From: Bacteroidales bacterium
GTDB lineage: Bacteria > Bacteroidota > Bacteroidia > Bacteroidales > JAADGE01
DNA: 64,000 nucleotides
Direction of reading: 5' to 3'
NCBI GenBank assembly: GCA_021108035.1
Contig: JAIORQ010000065.1
Span: 1 to 64,000, forward strand
Part shown: positions 17,848 to 27,697 of the stretch, one piece after another
Position numbering within the stretch: the first letter of the stretch is position 1
How the letters are laid out: each line of letters opens with the position of its first letter
Program-made: the position numbers and the translations under genes
The notes under the pieces: generated by a model
The model's database searches: none
Seen by the model: the letters and a program-made list of their open reading frames with translations, nothing else
Told to the model about the DNA's origin: nothing

Positions 17848-19565
17848 TGCAGATATATAAAAAGGAATTTAAAGATATTTGGCTTAAAGCTGCAGTATTA
17901 GGTAGTTTATGGGGAAGTATTGAAATTATCATCGGTAGTTTCTTCCATAATATAAGACTTCCAATGGCAGGAACCATTCTTGCTGTTCTGGGCATAAGTT
18001 TGATTACTGCATTCGGACAGACATGGAAAGATAAAGGTTTGTTTTGGAGAGCGGGATTAATATGTGCTGTGATGAAATCAGTTTCACCGAGTGCAATTTT
18101 AATAGGTCCGATGACGGGTATTCTTTTTGAGGCATTATTGTTTGAATTAGCAGTTTTTCTTTTCGGAAGAAATATATTTGGTTACGTTTTGGGTGCTGTA
18201 TTTGCCTTATACAGTGTCGTAATTCATAAAGTTATGGCTTTGATTATTATATATGGCTTTGACCTTGTGAGAATTACTGAAAACTTTTATTTCTTCATTA
18301 TAAAACAATTAAACATTGAAAATATAAGTTTTATTCAGGCATTTTTTACGATGAGTTCTATATATATATTACTTGGGCTTATTGCTTCGGCAGTTGGTAT
18401 TATTATTGGTAAAAAAGCAGTTATTTCAAGACAAGCTTATATAAATAATGCTGAAATAACTCTTTCTAAGAACAAAGATGTTGTAAGCCCCGGCGGAAAC
18501 AACAGTTCATTGATTATGCTTTTTGCTCATTTGATTTTCATTATATTAGTTTTGACATTAACAAATATGTTTTCATTAGCATTGGCTTTTGGTTTAACAT
18601 TGGTATATTCAATCTTTGCAATTATTAAATATAAAAGGCCCTTGAGATATTTCAAACGTCCTTGGTTTTGGATACAAATATTTTTATTTATAGTTATTTC
18701 GGCATTATTTTATGATGGTTTTAATAAAGAAACTTATTTTACTTCAGAAGGAATTGCTGCCGGATTAAAAATGGGTGTACGTGCCGTATTAATTGTTATT
18801 GGATTTTCTGCCGTAAGTTCTGAACTCAGAAATCCTCTAATCAAAGTTTTATTGTATCGTCGCGGTTTTTGGCAATTTTATATCGCACTTAGTTTGGCAT
18901 TTTCTGTTTTGCCGCATTTAATTAAAAATTCTGCACGCCCAAAAAAAATACTCAAAAGTCCTTTGAAATTTTTAGTAGGTAATATTTATGATGCAGAAAT
19001 TATATTAGAAGAATTCAAAAAGAAAAAAATTTGCACCGAAGTTATAATAATTACAGGGAAGAAGCAAGGCGGCAAAACAACATATGTTCAATCTCTAATT
19101 AAAATTTTGCAAAATAAAGGTTATACAGTAAAAGGTTTTTCGGCAAAAGGAAAGTTTAAAGATAATGTACATTCCGAATTTTATATTTCAGATATTCAGA
19201 CAGATGAAAGTATAATGATTTGTAATACCGAAGGTACTGAAGATCAAAAACGCACAGGACGATTTTACTTTAACGAAGAAGGATTAAATTTTGGAAAAAA
19301 TATTTTAAAACCTGAGAAACTCGGACAAACCGATTTTGTGGTAATTGATGAGATTGGCCCTTTTGAATTGAAGGGCAGGGGATGGACGGAATCAATCGAG
19401 AAGTTGTTGGAACATGATGATTACAAAATGATTTGGGTGGTCAGAGAAAAATTGGTATATGATATTTTAAGGCGATTTGGTATAACGAAAGGAATTATTG
19501 TTGATATAAAAAAATATCTTCCGGAAGATATTATTGATGAGTTGACAAAATTCATGCACCCGTAA
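17847..19565 (+). CDS. ECF-like membrane protein fused to a THEP1-type NTPase
   Basis: The 572-residue protein has three parts. Residues about 8-185 are a multi-pass S-component-like region (LKAAVLGSLWGSIEIIIGSF, GLICAVMKSVSPSAILIGPM). Residues about 225-375 are a second membrane block with EcfT/CbiQ-like features (GLKMGVRAVLIVIGFSAVSS, ELRNPL, then basic helices). Residues about 395-572 are a soluble NTPase_1 (THEP1-like) domain: Walker A ITGKKQGGKTTYV, RTGRFYFNEEG and Walker B FVVIDEIGPFELKGRGW. In ordinary ECF transporters energy comes from separate ABC-type EcfA ATPases; here the only nucleotide-binding module is the fused THEP1-like one. Transport is inference. Confidence 0.7.
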   Translation: MQIYKKEFKDIWLKAAVLGSLWGSIEIIIGSFFHNIRLPMAGTILAVLGISLITAFGQTWKDKGLFWRAGLICAVMKSVSPSAILIGPMTGILFEALLFELAVFLFGRNIFGYVLGAVFALYSVVIHKVMALIIIYGFDLVRITENFYFFIIKQLNIENISFIQAFFTMSSIYILLGLIASAVGIIIGKKAVISRQAYINNAEITLSKNKDVVSPGGNNSSLIMLFAHLIFIILVLTLTNMFSLALAFGLTLVYSIFAIIKYKRPLRYFKRPWFWIQIFLFIVISALFYDGFNKETYFTSEGIAAGLKMGVRAVLIVIGFSAVSSELRNPLIKVLLYRRGFWQFYIALSLAFSVLPHLIKNSARPKKILKSPLKFLVGNIYDAEIILEEFKKKKICTEVIIITGKKQGGKTTYVQSLIKILQNKGYTVKGFSAKGKFKDNVHSEFYISDIQTDESIMICNTEGTEDQKRTGRFYFNEEGLNFGKNILKPEKLGQTDFVVIDEIGPFELKGRGWTESIEKLLEHDDYKMIWVVREKLVYDILRRFGITKGIIVDIKKYLPEDIIDELTKFMHP

Positions 19566-19682
19566 TTTTGTATGAAGTACTCATGTTTTTGTTTTATTCA
19601 GATTTTAAGTCTTCAACCGGATTGCAGGCAATTGATTATATCCAAACAAAGTTGATTTTTTTTCCGAAAACTCTTAAAAAAC

Positions 19683-20774
19683 CTATGAGATTGGTATCGT
19701 AAAATGAAATTTAGTTCCTCTTTTCAATTTGCTTTCAACCCAAATTTTGCCATTGTTTTTTTCAATAAATTCTTTACATAAAATCAATCCCAAGCCTGTT
19801 CCCTTTTCATCATTTGTACCGGGTGTTGAATGTATAGTATCTAATCTGAATAATTTATTCATGTCTGAATTACTGATCCCCACACCTGAATCCGATACGA
19901 TAAATTCAACAAATTCATCATGCTTCACAGTGCTTAATATTACTTTCCCTTTCTCTTTTGTGTATTTAAAAGCATTATTTATTAAGTTGTTAAGAGTACT
20001 TGTTAACATATTTTTGTCTGCATAAACAAACAAGTCGTTTTCGGGTCCGGTTTCAAATGCTATGTTTTTATTTATTGATGTAGTTTTAAAAATTTCAGCA
20101 ATATCCGGAAACAACTTTTTCAGTAAGATTTTTTCAGGATCATAAGGTATGCTGCCTTGTTGAGCACGAGACCATTGAAGTAAATTATTTAAAAGCCTGA
20201 AATTTTGTTCGGCACTTTTATGTAACAAATTAACAAGTTGTTTAATTTTTTCTTTAGGATAATTATCAACGTTATCTTTTAACATTTCGGTAATTCCCAA
20301 TAATCCGTTAAAAGGCTCTGCTAAATCATGAGCAATAATAGAAAAAAACTTGTCTTTGGTTGCATTAAGTCGTTTAATTTCTTTAAAACTGTCAGATAAC
20401 TTTAATACAGAGTTTATTCTTGCTGATAATTCATTTTTTGTAATAGGTTTTGAAATAAAATCAGTAGCTCCTGCTTCAAAAGCAACTCTCAGATTCTCTG
20501 AAGCCAACATAATGCCGGTTAACATAATAACCGGAATTTCTTTTGTTTCAGCATCAGCTTTTAAATTCATAATTAAATCAAGTCCGCTTATTGAGGGCAT
20601 CTCCCAATCAGTAATAATTAAATCAGGAAGTCTGCTTTTCGCTAATTTCATAGCTTTTTCACTTCTGTTTGTTTTTATAACGTTAAATGAAGGATTAATT
20701 TCGTTGAGATATGCATATAATAATTGCAAGTTTTGATAATCATCATCAACAATTAATATTTTATGTGTTTTCAT
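19683..20774 (-). CDS. Response regulator-histidine kinase hybrid (REC-HisKA-HATPase)
   Basis: The 363-residue soluble protein begins with a CheY-like receiver (ILIVDDDYQN; phospho-acceptor Asp in LPDLIITDWEMPSISG, about residue 56; Lys in FISKPITKNEL). A HisKA dimerisation helix follows with FFSIIAHDLAEPFNGLLG (His about 150), then the HATPase boxes LNNLINNAFKYTKEKGKVIL, VSDSGVGISNSDM and GTGLGLILCKEFIE. There is no membrane segment. Receiver-first hybrids usually pass signals inside a phosphorelay; it may act with the membrane kinase encoded 44 bp upstream on the same strand. Confidence 0.88.
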   Translation of the reverse strand: MKTHKILIVDDDYQNLQLLYAYLNEINPSFNVIKTNRSEKAMKLAKSRLPDLIITDWEMPSISGLDLIMNLKADAETKEIPVIMLTGIMLASENLRVAFEAGATDFISKPITKNELSARINSVLKLSDSFKEIKRLNATKDKFFSIIAHDLAEPFNGLLGITEMLKDNVDNYPKEKIKQLVNLLHKSAEQNFRLLNNLLQWSRAQQGSIPYDPEKILLKKLFPDIAEIFKTTSINKNIAFETGPENDLFVYADKNMLTSTLNNLINNAFKYTKEKGKVILSTVKHDEFVEFIVSDSGVGISNSDMNKLFRLDTIHSTPGTNDEKGTGLGLILCKEFIEKNNGKIWVESKLKRGTKFHFTIPIS

Positions 20775-20818
20775 TTGTATAGATGTTAAATACGCATTTT
20801 CTTAATAATTCAAAATTA

Positions 20819-23368
20819 TTATAATTTAAGTAGTTCTGCAAATAAATCTTCATCAGTTATAAAAAGAGCATTTTTCATTTTATTTTTCCAATCTGTAATT
20901 CCTTTGCTTTTAGTTGAATCAATTTGAGCTAATATTTTTTCCGTTTTACTTATATCATAAACTTCAATTTTTTTCAATTTATCAATAAAGGTTTGCAAAT
21001 ATTCAGCATCTGAAGATGTAAGTATCAATTCCGACTTTAATATTTTTTCGGGCAGAATATCTTTATCCGGATTGATGTCTTCTCCTTTCGGTAAGGTAAA
21101 CCAAAAAGTGCTGCCTTTTTTCTGCTTTGATTTAACACCAATTTCACCGCCTTGTGCTTCAATTGCTAACTTGCAAAATGTTAGGCCAAGTCCTGTAGAG
21201 TAAAAGTATATTTCATCGGATTTTTTTTTAGAAATTTGTTCAAATTTATCAAAAATTTTATCAAGTTTATCAGGCCGAATTCCTATTCCTGTATCTGTAA
21301 CTGATATTTTTAAAAAAGAAAGTTGTGAATTGTCAACTCCCGATTTTTTGTTATTTTTCACTGTAACATCACAATTTATAATAATACTTCCGTTATTAGG
21401 TGTAAATTTTATTGCATTCGTAAGAATATTAATGAATATTCTTGTTGTTTTCTCAATATCTGATAAAGCACCGTATTCATGCGGTATATTGTTTTCGATA
21501 TTCAGGTTCTTTTTTTCAATAAGAAGTGTTACTTGTTGTAAAGCATTTTCTGCAATAAAATGAACTGATTCGTTTTTAATATTAATATCTATTTGTGTTT
21601 CTTCAAATTTTTGAACATCAAGAATATTTTGAACCATTGTTAACATTTGACGACCTGATTGTTTTGTGTATGCAACATTATCACTGTTTATAATAATGTT
21701 TAAAGGGTTTTTCAAATCATGCACAATCATTCCTATTATTGAATCTTTAAATTTATCAAGTTCAATCAAATGTTCATTGACAGTTCTTAATTTATCTGCT
21801 TGGTTGTGTATTTCTTTTTTTTGCTTTTTTAGTTCTTTATTTTTTAATTTTAACTCAATTATTCTCTCTTTCACTATGTTTTCAAGTTTGATATTTTCTG
21901 ATTCTAATCTTCTTGAATTCAGCTTTTGTACGAAACAAATAAATAAATACCATAGAATTAATATTGCAAGATGAAGAAAGTTTTTCAGGTAATAAAATCT
22001 GTTTTTGAGATAATACAAAACAAATGAAGAATCTCCGATTTCAAAATGTATATATGTATTCTTATTATTTTGAAATGTATTAAAATAACCTATACTTTGA
22101 CCGCAAAAATGTAACGGAAATTCTCTTTTGGATTTCAAATCATTAGTATAAATATTTAACTTATGATTTTCGACAGTAATCAGTTCAGGAATATTATCAT
22201 TTTCTAAATCTCTAAAACCATAAATATACGGATTATTACCGGTTTTAACTTTTTTAATTAACTCAAGTTGATTGTTATACTCCAATATTTCATTATTCTT
22301 TTGGCTAAGTATAATAATATTATTTGTCAATTGATTTACAAATAATCGCATAAAAACATCGCCTTGTTTTATAAGTTCCTTCTTATTAACTATTTCACCT
22401 TTCAAATTTACAATTATTAAATTAGGTGAAAATGTTGAATCAATTAATGATTTTGTTAAAGAAATAATGTGAGTTTTATTATTAATTTTAATATTATCAG
22501 AAAAAGTATTTTTCGTCCATCCTTTATGTTCTATGGGAGGGAATACATAATCAACATCTTTGTTATATAACAAAGTATATGAGGAAAAATCACCGTATTT
22601 ATACACCTTATTTTTATATTTATTGTATAATCTAATGGTATCAGGATGTAATGATTTTTCAAAATCAGATTTTTGCTTTGTTGATATACTGTTACCTGAT
22701 GCATAAACTTCAGTCGGTAGGATATAATCTTCGTTTTCGCCGCAAATAAATTTAAAGTTTTTAACAATAATACTGTTCAAGGGACTAATTTTCAGTTTTT
22801 TTGTGAGAGAATTATAATTATATATTTTTCGAGGTTGAACGGAAAAACCTGCATGAAGATCAAATACAATATTGTTATTATCCAAAAAATCAATATTATA
22901 ATTTATGATATCAGGATAATCGTTATAATTTTCAATTGAATCTATAAAAATTTTTTGTGCTTTAAAGTGAGTATGACTTTTTTCGTTAAATTCCAGAATA
23001 TTTAAATAAGCTTTATTTCTGTATGCCGAAATAAAATATATTTCTTTAAAACCGTTTAGGTCATTATCAGCGAATTCTATATTTTCACTCATAAAGAATT
23101 CATCATCAGAAGAGTTATATAAGTCAAGATATATATTTTCCCTTAAAATATCAATTGAATGGCCGGGGCTTTTTTTTCTGATATATTCAATGGTTTCGGA
23201 ATTTCCGTCATTATCAAGATCTGAGTAATAATGTTGTATTTCGGGAATCTTTTTTTTTTCTGATATCTGCTCAATTTTGTATCTGTTTAGATAGTTGTCA
23301 GGAATAATTAATATTGTTGTAATTGCTAAAGTTGCACTTATAAATATATTGACAAGCTTATTTTTCAT
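20819..23368 (-). CDS. Membrane sensor histidine kinase with FG-GAP-like extracytoplasmic region
   Basis: The protein has 849 residues. An N-terminal membrane or signal segment (LVNIFISATLAITTILIIP) is followed by about 440 periplasmic residues with FG-GAP-like units (YYSDLDNDGNSETIEYI, FADNDLNGFKEIYFI, FRDLENDNIPELITVE). A membrane helix lies at about 468-488, a coiled coil at 490-540, the HisKA His in GMIVHDLKNPLNI (about 549), and HATPase boxes NILTNAIKFTPNNGSI, VTDTGIGIRPDKLDKIF and STGLGLTFCKLAIE. About 75 C-terminal residues after the catalytic domain have no known fold and end in ITDEDLFAELLKL. The hybrid kinase at 19683-20774 follows it. Confidence 0.85.
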   Translation of the reverse strand: MKNKLVNIFISATLAITTILIIPDNYLNRYKIEQISEKKKIPEIQHYYSDLDNDGNSETIEYIRKKSPGHSIDILRENIYLDLYNSSDDEFFMSENIEFADNDLNGFKEIYFISAYRNKAYLNILEFNEKSHTHFKAQKIFIDSIENYNDYPDIINYNIDFLDNNNIVFDLHAGFSVQPRKIYNYNSLTKKLKISPLNSIIVKNFKFICGENEDYILPTEVYASGNSISTKQKSDFEKSLHPDTIRLYNKYKNKVYKYGDFSSYTLLYNKDVDYVFPPIEHKGWTKNTFSDNIKINNKTHIISLTKSLIDSTFSPNLIIVNLKGEIVNKKELIKQGDVFMRLFVNQLTNNIIILSQKNNEILEYNNQLELIKKVKTGNNPYIYGFRDLENDNIPELITVENHKLNIYTNDLKSKREFPLHFCGQSIGYFNTFQNNKNTYIHFEIGDSSFVLYYLKNRFYYLKNFLHLAILILWYLFICFVQKLNSRRLESENIKLENIVKERIIELKLKNKELKKQKKEIHNQADKLRTVNEHLIELDKFKDSIIGMIVHDLKNPLNIIINSDNVAYTKQSGRQMLTMVQNILDVQKFEETQIDINIKNESVHFIAENALQQVTLLIEKKNLNIENNIPHEYGALSDIEKTTRIFINILTNAIKFTPNNGSIIINCDVTVKNNKKSGVDNSQLSFLKISVTDTGIGIRPDKLDKIFDKFEQISKKKSDEIYFYSTGLGLTFCKLAIEAQGGEIGVKSKQKKGSTFWFTLPKGEDINPDKDILPEKILKSELILTSSDAEYLQTFIDKLKKIEVYDISKTEKILAQIDSTKSKGITDWKNKMKNALFITDEDLFAELLKL

Positions 23369-23431
23369 ACATCATTTTCGTTACATACAAATATAATATT
23401 TTTTTCCATATTTAAAAATGCAAGATATTAA

Positions 23432-23460
23432 TTGAAACAAACTAATATAGCTTATATTTG
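23432..23460 (+). promoter_or_regulatory. Bacteroidota-type promoter of the nucleotide-sugar genes
   Basis: TTG at 23432-23434 and TATATTTG at 23453-23460 are separated by 18 bases, matching the -33/-7 layout of Bacteroidota SigA promoters. Transcription should begin near 23467, leaving a leader of about 28 bases before the ugd ATG. Confidence 0.7.
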
Positions 23461-23494
23461 CAAAATTAATTTTTAAACATCTAAAAAAATAAAT

Positions 23495-24808
23495 ATGAAA
23501 GTTGCAATGATCGGTACAGGCTATGTAGGTTTAGTTTCCGGAACTTGTTTTGCAGAAACCGGAGTAGATGTAATCTGCATTGATATTGACAAGGAAAAAA
23601 TTGATAATTTAAAAAAAGGAATAATTCCGATTTATGAACCGGGATTAGAAAAAATGGTTAAACGAAATATTGAAAACGGCAGGTTAAAATTTTCAACAAG
23701 CTTGTCTGAAAATTTAAAAGATGTTGAAGTAGTTTTCAGTGCAGTAGGAACTCCTCCCGATGAAGACGGAAGTGCAGATTTAAGTTATGTTTTACAAGTT
23801 GCTTCTGAAGTAGGTAAAAATATGACAGATTATTTGGTATTTGTTACTAAAAGTACAGTGCCGATAGGTACAGCTCAAAAAGTAAAAAAAGTTATTGCTG
23901 AAGAGTTACAAAGCAGGGGAAAATCAATTCCGTTTGATGTTGCTTCAAATCCTGAATTTCTTAAAGAAGGCAGTGCGGTTGAAGATTTTTTGAGACCGGA
24001 CAGAATAGTTGTAGGAATAGAATCTGAAAAAGCAGAAAAAATTATAAAAAGATTATATAAACCATTTGTATTAAACGGACATCCAATTTTATTTATGGAT
24101 ATTCCTTCTGCTGAATTAACAAAATATGCAGCTAATGCAATGCTTGCAACAAAAATTAGTTTTATGAACGATATTGCAAACTTATGCGAAATAGTTGGAG
24201 CAGATGTAAGCAATGTTCGTAAAGGTATTGGAAGTGATACCAGAATAGGGAATAAATTTATTTATGCAGGAACCGGATACGGAGGCTCTTGTTTCCCGAA
24301 AGACGTTAAAGCACTAATTAAAACAGCAGATGAAAATAAATATTCATTAGAAATATTAAAAGCTGTTGAAAATGTAAATAATCGCCAAAAATCAATCTTA
24401 TTTAAGAAATTATATCAATATTATAATGGTGATTTAAATAACAAAAATATTGCAATTTGGGGATTATCTTTTAAACCAAATACAGATGATATGCGTGAAG
24501 CACCGGCTTTAGTTTTGATTGATAAATTAATTGAAGCAGGTGTAAATATTAAAGCTTATGATCCTGTTGCCACAGAAGAAGCAAAACGAATTTTGGGTGA
24601 TAAAATTGAATATACTAAAGATAAGTTTGAAGCAATTGTTGATGCAGATGCTCTTCTGTTGGTTACAGAATGGAATGAATTTAGAGTTATGAATTATAAA
24701 GTAGCTTCAAAACTAATGAATAATAAATTAATTTTTGACGGCAGAAATATATTTGATCATAAAGAAATGAAAGAAAAAGGATTTGAATATTTCGGTATCG
24801 GGAGATAG
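23495..24808 (+). CDS. ugd: UDP-glucose 6-dehydrogenase
   Basis: The 437-residue protein oxidises UDP-glucose twice to UDP-glucuronate with NAD. It shows the N-terminal Rossmann loop MIGTGYVGLVSG, the second-domain sequence NPEFLKEGSAVEDFLRPDR, the catalytic Cys in GTGYGGSCFPKDVKAL (about residue 262) and the C-terminal UDP-binding domain IWGLSFKPNTDDMREAP. Length and motifs are complete. Its product is the substrate of the UDP-glucuronate decarboxylase encoded at 25126, so the two make UDP-xylose. A 266-bp mobile element now separates the two genes and starts two bases after the ugd stop. Confidence 0.93.
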   Translation: MKVAMIGTGYVGLVSGTCFAETGVDVICIDIDKEKIDNLKKGIIPIYEPGLEKMVKRNIENGRLKFSTSLSENLKDVEVVFSAVGTPPDEDGSADLSYVLQVASEVGKNMTDYLVFVTKSTVPIGTAQKVKKVIAEELQSRGKSIPFDVASNPEFLKEGSAVEDFLRPDRIVVGIESEKAEKIIKRLYKPFVLNGHPILFMDIPSAELTKYAANAMLATKISFMNDIANLCEIVGADVSNVRKGIGSDTRIGNKFIYAGTGYGGSCFPKDVKALIKTADENKYSLEILKAVENVNNRQKSILFKKLYQYYNGDLNNKNIAIWGLSFKPNTDDMREAPALVLIDKLIEAGVNIKAYDPVATEEAKRILGDKIEYTKDKFEAIVDADALLLVTEWNEFRVMNYKVASKLMNNKLIFDGRNIFDHKEMKEKGFEYFGIGR

Positions 24809-25078
24809 TTAAGGTAACCTCTATTAATTAATTTCTTTCAAGAAACAAATATAATGAATAAGATGCGAGGCACAAATTTTATGTAATAGCCGTAGCTGTT
24901 TCAAAAAATTTTAACGAAGTCAGATTGTTTATTCTATTTGTTCCCAAAGGGTTTTCAGAGTTTTCCGGATACTTCTTGAAATTTTCTTGCATTATCCCGA
25001 TAGTGCTTCATAAATTTCAATCGTCTATAAAAAACTCTGAAAATCTTGATGCAAATTAATTATTAGAGGTTACCTTAA
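24809..25078. mobile_element. MITE-like element C, copy 1 (266 bp, TA duplication)
   Basis: The element is 24811-25076, flanked by TA as expected for IS630/Tc1-type targets. The ends are inverted: AAGGTAACCTCTATTAATTA on the left and AAGGTAACCTCTAATAATTA on the right. A second copy of exactly the same length lies at 60369-60634 with high identity throughout. Inner arms around TTTTCAGAGTTT and AAACTCTGAAAATC give a large hairpin. There is no gene inside. It occupies the whole gap between ugd and the decarboxylase gene and may act as a terminator or processing site. Confidence 0.85.
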
Positions 25079-25125
25079 ACCATAATATAAATTTATATGA
25101 CAATTATAATTTTTAAAAAATTCAC

Positions 25126-26073
25126 ATGAAGAAAATATTGGTAACAGGAGGAGCCGGTTTTATAGGATCTCATCTTTGCGAAAAATTATTAAATAAAGGT
25201 AACGAAGTTTTAGCTTTAGACAATTTCTTTACAGGAAATAAAAAAAATATTGTTCATTTGTTGGATAATCCGTTCTTTGAAATGATACGACACGACATTA
25301 CTATGCCGTTTTTTGCAGAAGTAGATGAAATATATAATTTGGCATGTCCTGCATCCCCTGTTCATTACCAACATAATGCCATAAAAACTGTTAAAACTTC
25401 CGTATTGGGAGCAATAAATATGTTAGGATTGGCAAAAAGAAAAAATGCAAAAATTCTTCAAGCATCAACAAGTGAGGTGTACGGTGATCCTGAAATTCAT
25501 CCGCAACCTGAATCCTATTTTGGAAATGTAAACACATTAGGACCCAGATCTTGTTATGACGAAGGGAAACGTGTAGCAGAGACTTTATTCATTAATTACA
25601 ACAGACAAAATAATGTACATATTAAAATAGCACGAATTTTTAATACATACGGACCTAAAATGCATCCTAATGACGGCAGAGTTGTTTCTAATTTCATTGT
25701 TCAATCATTAATGAATAAAAACATTACTGTTTACGGTAACGGTAAACAAACAAGAAGTTTTCAATATGTAGATGATCTGTTAACCGGTTTAATAAGTTTG
25801 ATGAATGATACTGATGATGATTTTTTAGGTCCCGTAAATATTGGAAATCCGGGAGAATTCACTATACTTGAACTTGCTGAGAAAGTAATTGAATTTACCG
25901 GTTCTAAATCAAAAATTGTATTCATGCCTTTACCTGAAGATGATCCCTTACAAAGGAAACCTGATATTACTTTGGCAGTTGAAAAGTTAAATTGGAAACC
26001 TACAATCAATTTAGAAACCGGATTAATTAAAACTATAAAATATTTTGATGAACTTTTATCAGAAAAAAATTAG
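25126..26073 (+). CDS. UDP-glucuronate decarboxylase (UDP-xylose synthase), SDR family
   Basis: The 315-residue extended SDR protein has the NAD loop [17 protein letters not shown] (residues 5-21), [20 protein letters not shown] with the catalytic Thr/Ser-Glu region, and the YxxxK pair in [12 protein letters not shown]. The sequence [19 protein letters not shown] is characteristic of UDP-xylose synthases, which remove CO2 from UDP-glucuronate by oxidation, decarboxylation and reduction. The upstream ugd supplies the substrate. The products feed cell-surface polysaccharide synthesis. It is followed by rfbA after 23 bp. Confidence 0.9.
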   Translation: MKKILVTGGAGFIGSHLCEKLLNKGNEVLALDNFFTGNKKNIVHLLDNPFFEMIRHDITMPFFAEVDEIYNLACPASPVHYQHNAIKTVKTSVLGAINMLGLAKRKNAKILQASTSEVYGDPEIHPQPESYFGNVNTLGPRSCYDEGKRVAETLFINYNRQNNVHIKIARIFNTYGPKMHPNDGRVVSNFIVQSLMNKNITVYGNGKQTRSFQYVDDLLTGLISLMNDTDDDFLGPVNIGNPGEFTILELAEKVIEFTGSKSKIVFMPLPEDDPLQRKPDITLAVEKLNWKPTINLETGLIKTIKYFDELLSEKN

Positions 26074-26096
26074 TTTAATTATTCAAAATTAACAAA

Positions 26097-26984
26097 ATGA
26101 AAGGAATAATATTAGCCGGAGGATCCGGTACCAGATTATACCCGATAACCAAAAGTATTTCAAAGCAAATATTACCGATTTATGATAAACCTATGATATA
26201 TTATCCGTTGTCAAATTTAATGTCTGCCGGGATAAAAGATATATTGATAATATCAACACCTCAAGACATAGGTAGTTTTAAAAATTTACTTGAAGACGGA
26301 TCACAAATCGGAATAAATATTTCATATGCTGTTCAACCATCTCCCGACGGATTAGCACAAGCTTTTATTATAGGTGAGGATTTTATCGGAGATGATAATG
26401 TTTGTTTAATACTCGGAGATAATTTATTTCATGGTTTCGGATTTTCTAAAATACTGGAAGAATCTGCACAATTAACAAAAGGGGCAGTGGTATTCGGGTA
26501 TTATGTAAATGAACCTAAAAGATATGGTGTCGTTGAGTTTGATAAAAAAGGAAATGTCCTTTCTCTTGAAGAAAAACCTAATGAACCTAAATCAAATTAT
26601 GCAGTAACCGGATTATATTTTTATGATAATACTGTAGTTGACAAAGCAAAAAATTTAAAACCATCTTCTCGAGGAGAACTTGAAATAACAGATCTTAACA
26701 AATTATTTCTGAAAGAAAAGACATTACAGGTCAAGCTCTTGGGAAGGGGGATGGCTTGGTTAGATACCGGAACTCATGAGAGTTTACAAAAAGCATCTGA
26801 TTATATAGCAACCATAGAATACCGACAAGGTTTAAAAGTTGCTTGTATTGAAGAAATTGCATTCGGTAAAGGATTTATTGATACAAATCAAATGTTTAAA
26901 CTTGCCGAGGAAATGAAAAATAATAATTACGGGCAATACTTATTGAAAATTGCACAAGGAAAAATTAAAACTTTTCAATATTAG
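26097..26984 (+). CDS. rfbA: Glucose-1-phosphate thymidylyltransferase
   Basis: The 295-residue protein has the nucleotidyltransferase signature [20 protein letters not shown], the metal-site Asp in [11 protein letters not shown], the sugar-binding [19 protein letters not shown] and [15 protein letters not shown] near the C terminus, all typical of RmlA/RfbA. It makes dTDP-glucose from dTTP and glucose-1-phosphate. rfbC follows after 81 bp, but rfbB (4,6-dehydratase) and rfbD (reductase) are absent here, so the pathway must be completed by genes elsewhere. Confidence 0.93.
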   Translation: MKGIILAGGSGTRLYPITKSISKQILPIYDKPMIYYPLSNLMSAGIKDILIISTPQDIGSFKNLLEDGSQIGINISYAVQPSPDGLAQAFIIGEDFIGDDNVCLILGDNLFHGFGFSKILEESAQLTKGAVVFGYYVNEPKRYGVVEFDKKGNVLSLEEKPNEPKSNYAVTGLYFYDNTVVDKAKNLKPSSRGELEITDLNKLFLKEKTLQVKLLGRGMAWLDTGTHESLQKASDYIATIEYRQGLKVACIEEIAFGKGFIDTNQMFKLAEEMKNNNYGQYLLKIAQGKIKTFQY

Positions 26985-27065
26985 AACATTGTTATCCACT
27001 ATTCTGTTATTCCAATTTTCCTTTTTTTTAATAACAAAATAAATTATAAATATTATACGTTTAAT

Positions 27066-27617
27066 ATGAAAGTTCTGGAAACTGAAATAGAAGATTTAAA
27101 AATAATAATACCCGATATTTTTGAAGATTCAAGAGGATATTTTTTTGAAAGTTATAATAAAAAAAAGTTCATTGAAAATAATTTAATTTACGATTTTGTT
27201 CAAGACAATCAATCAGAATCGAAGTATGGTACTATAAGGGGATTGCATTTTCAAATTAACCCCTTTGCACAAGCAAAACTTGTTCGTGTTTTACAAGGAA
27301 GAATTCTTGATGTAGCTTTGGACCTCAGATCAGAAAAACCTTCTTTCGGAAAATATGTAGCTGTTGAACTCAGTAAAGATAATCATAAGCAATTATTAAT
27401 ACCGAGAGGTTTCGCTCACGGATTTTCAGTTTTAAGTGAAACTGCTGTTGTGTTATATAAAATTGACAATATATATATGCGTGAGTATGAGCGGAGTATA
27501 AAATTTGATGATACAAATTTAAGTATTGATTGGAAGATAAAGAAAAGTGAATTTATTATTTCAGAAAAAGATATGCTAAACGAAAATTTTAACAAGTCAG
27601 ATATTTATTTTAAATAA
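27066..27617 (+). CDS. rfbC: dTDP-4-dehydrorhamnose 3,5-epimerase
   Basis: The 183-residue cupin-fold protein has IRGLHFQINPFAQAKLVRVL with the catalytic His, RILDVALDLR, the motif LLIPRGFAHGFSVLSETAVV and a Tyr/Asp-rich C terminus (SIKFDDTNLSIDW), all standard for RmlC/RfbC. It epimerises C3 and C5 of dTDP-4-keto-6-deoxyglucose. Length is normal. It is the last gene of the nucleotide-sugar group; the 80 bp after it are AT-rich and carry a TAAATTTG (27645-27652) for the next gene. Confidence 0.92.
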   Translation: MKVLETEIEDLKIIIPDIFEDSRGYFFESYNKKKFIENNLIYDFVQDNQSESKYGTIRGLHFQINPFAQAKLVRVLQGRILDVALDLRSEKPSFGKYVAVELSKDNHKQLLIPRGFAHGFSVLSETAVVLYKIDNIYMREYERSIKFDDTNLSIDWKIKKSEFIISEKDMLNENFNKSDIYFK

Positions 27618-27697
27618 ATAATTTTATTATTTAAAATTAAAAATTAAATTTGTAAACATATTTGTTATTTGATTTTAGAAATTATAATATAAATACT

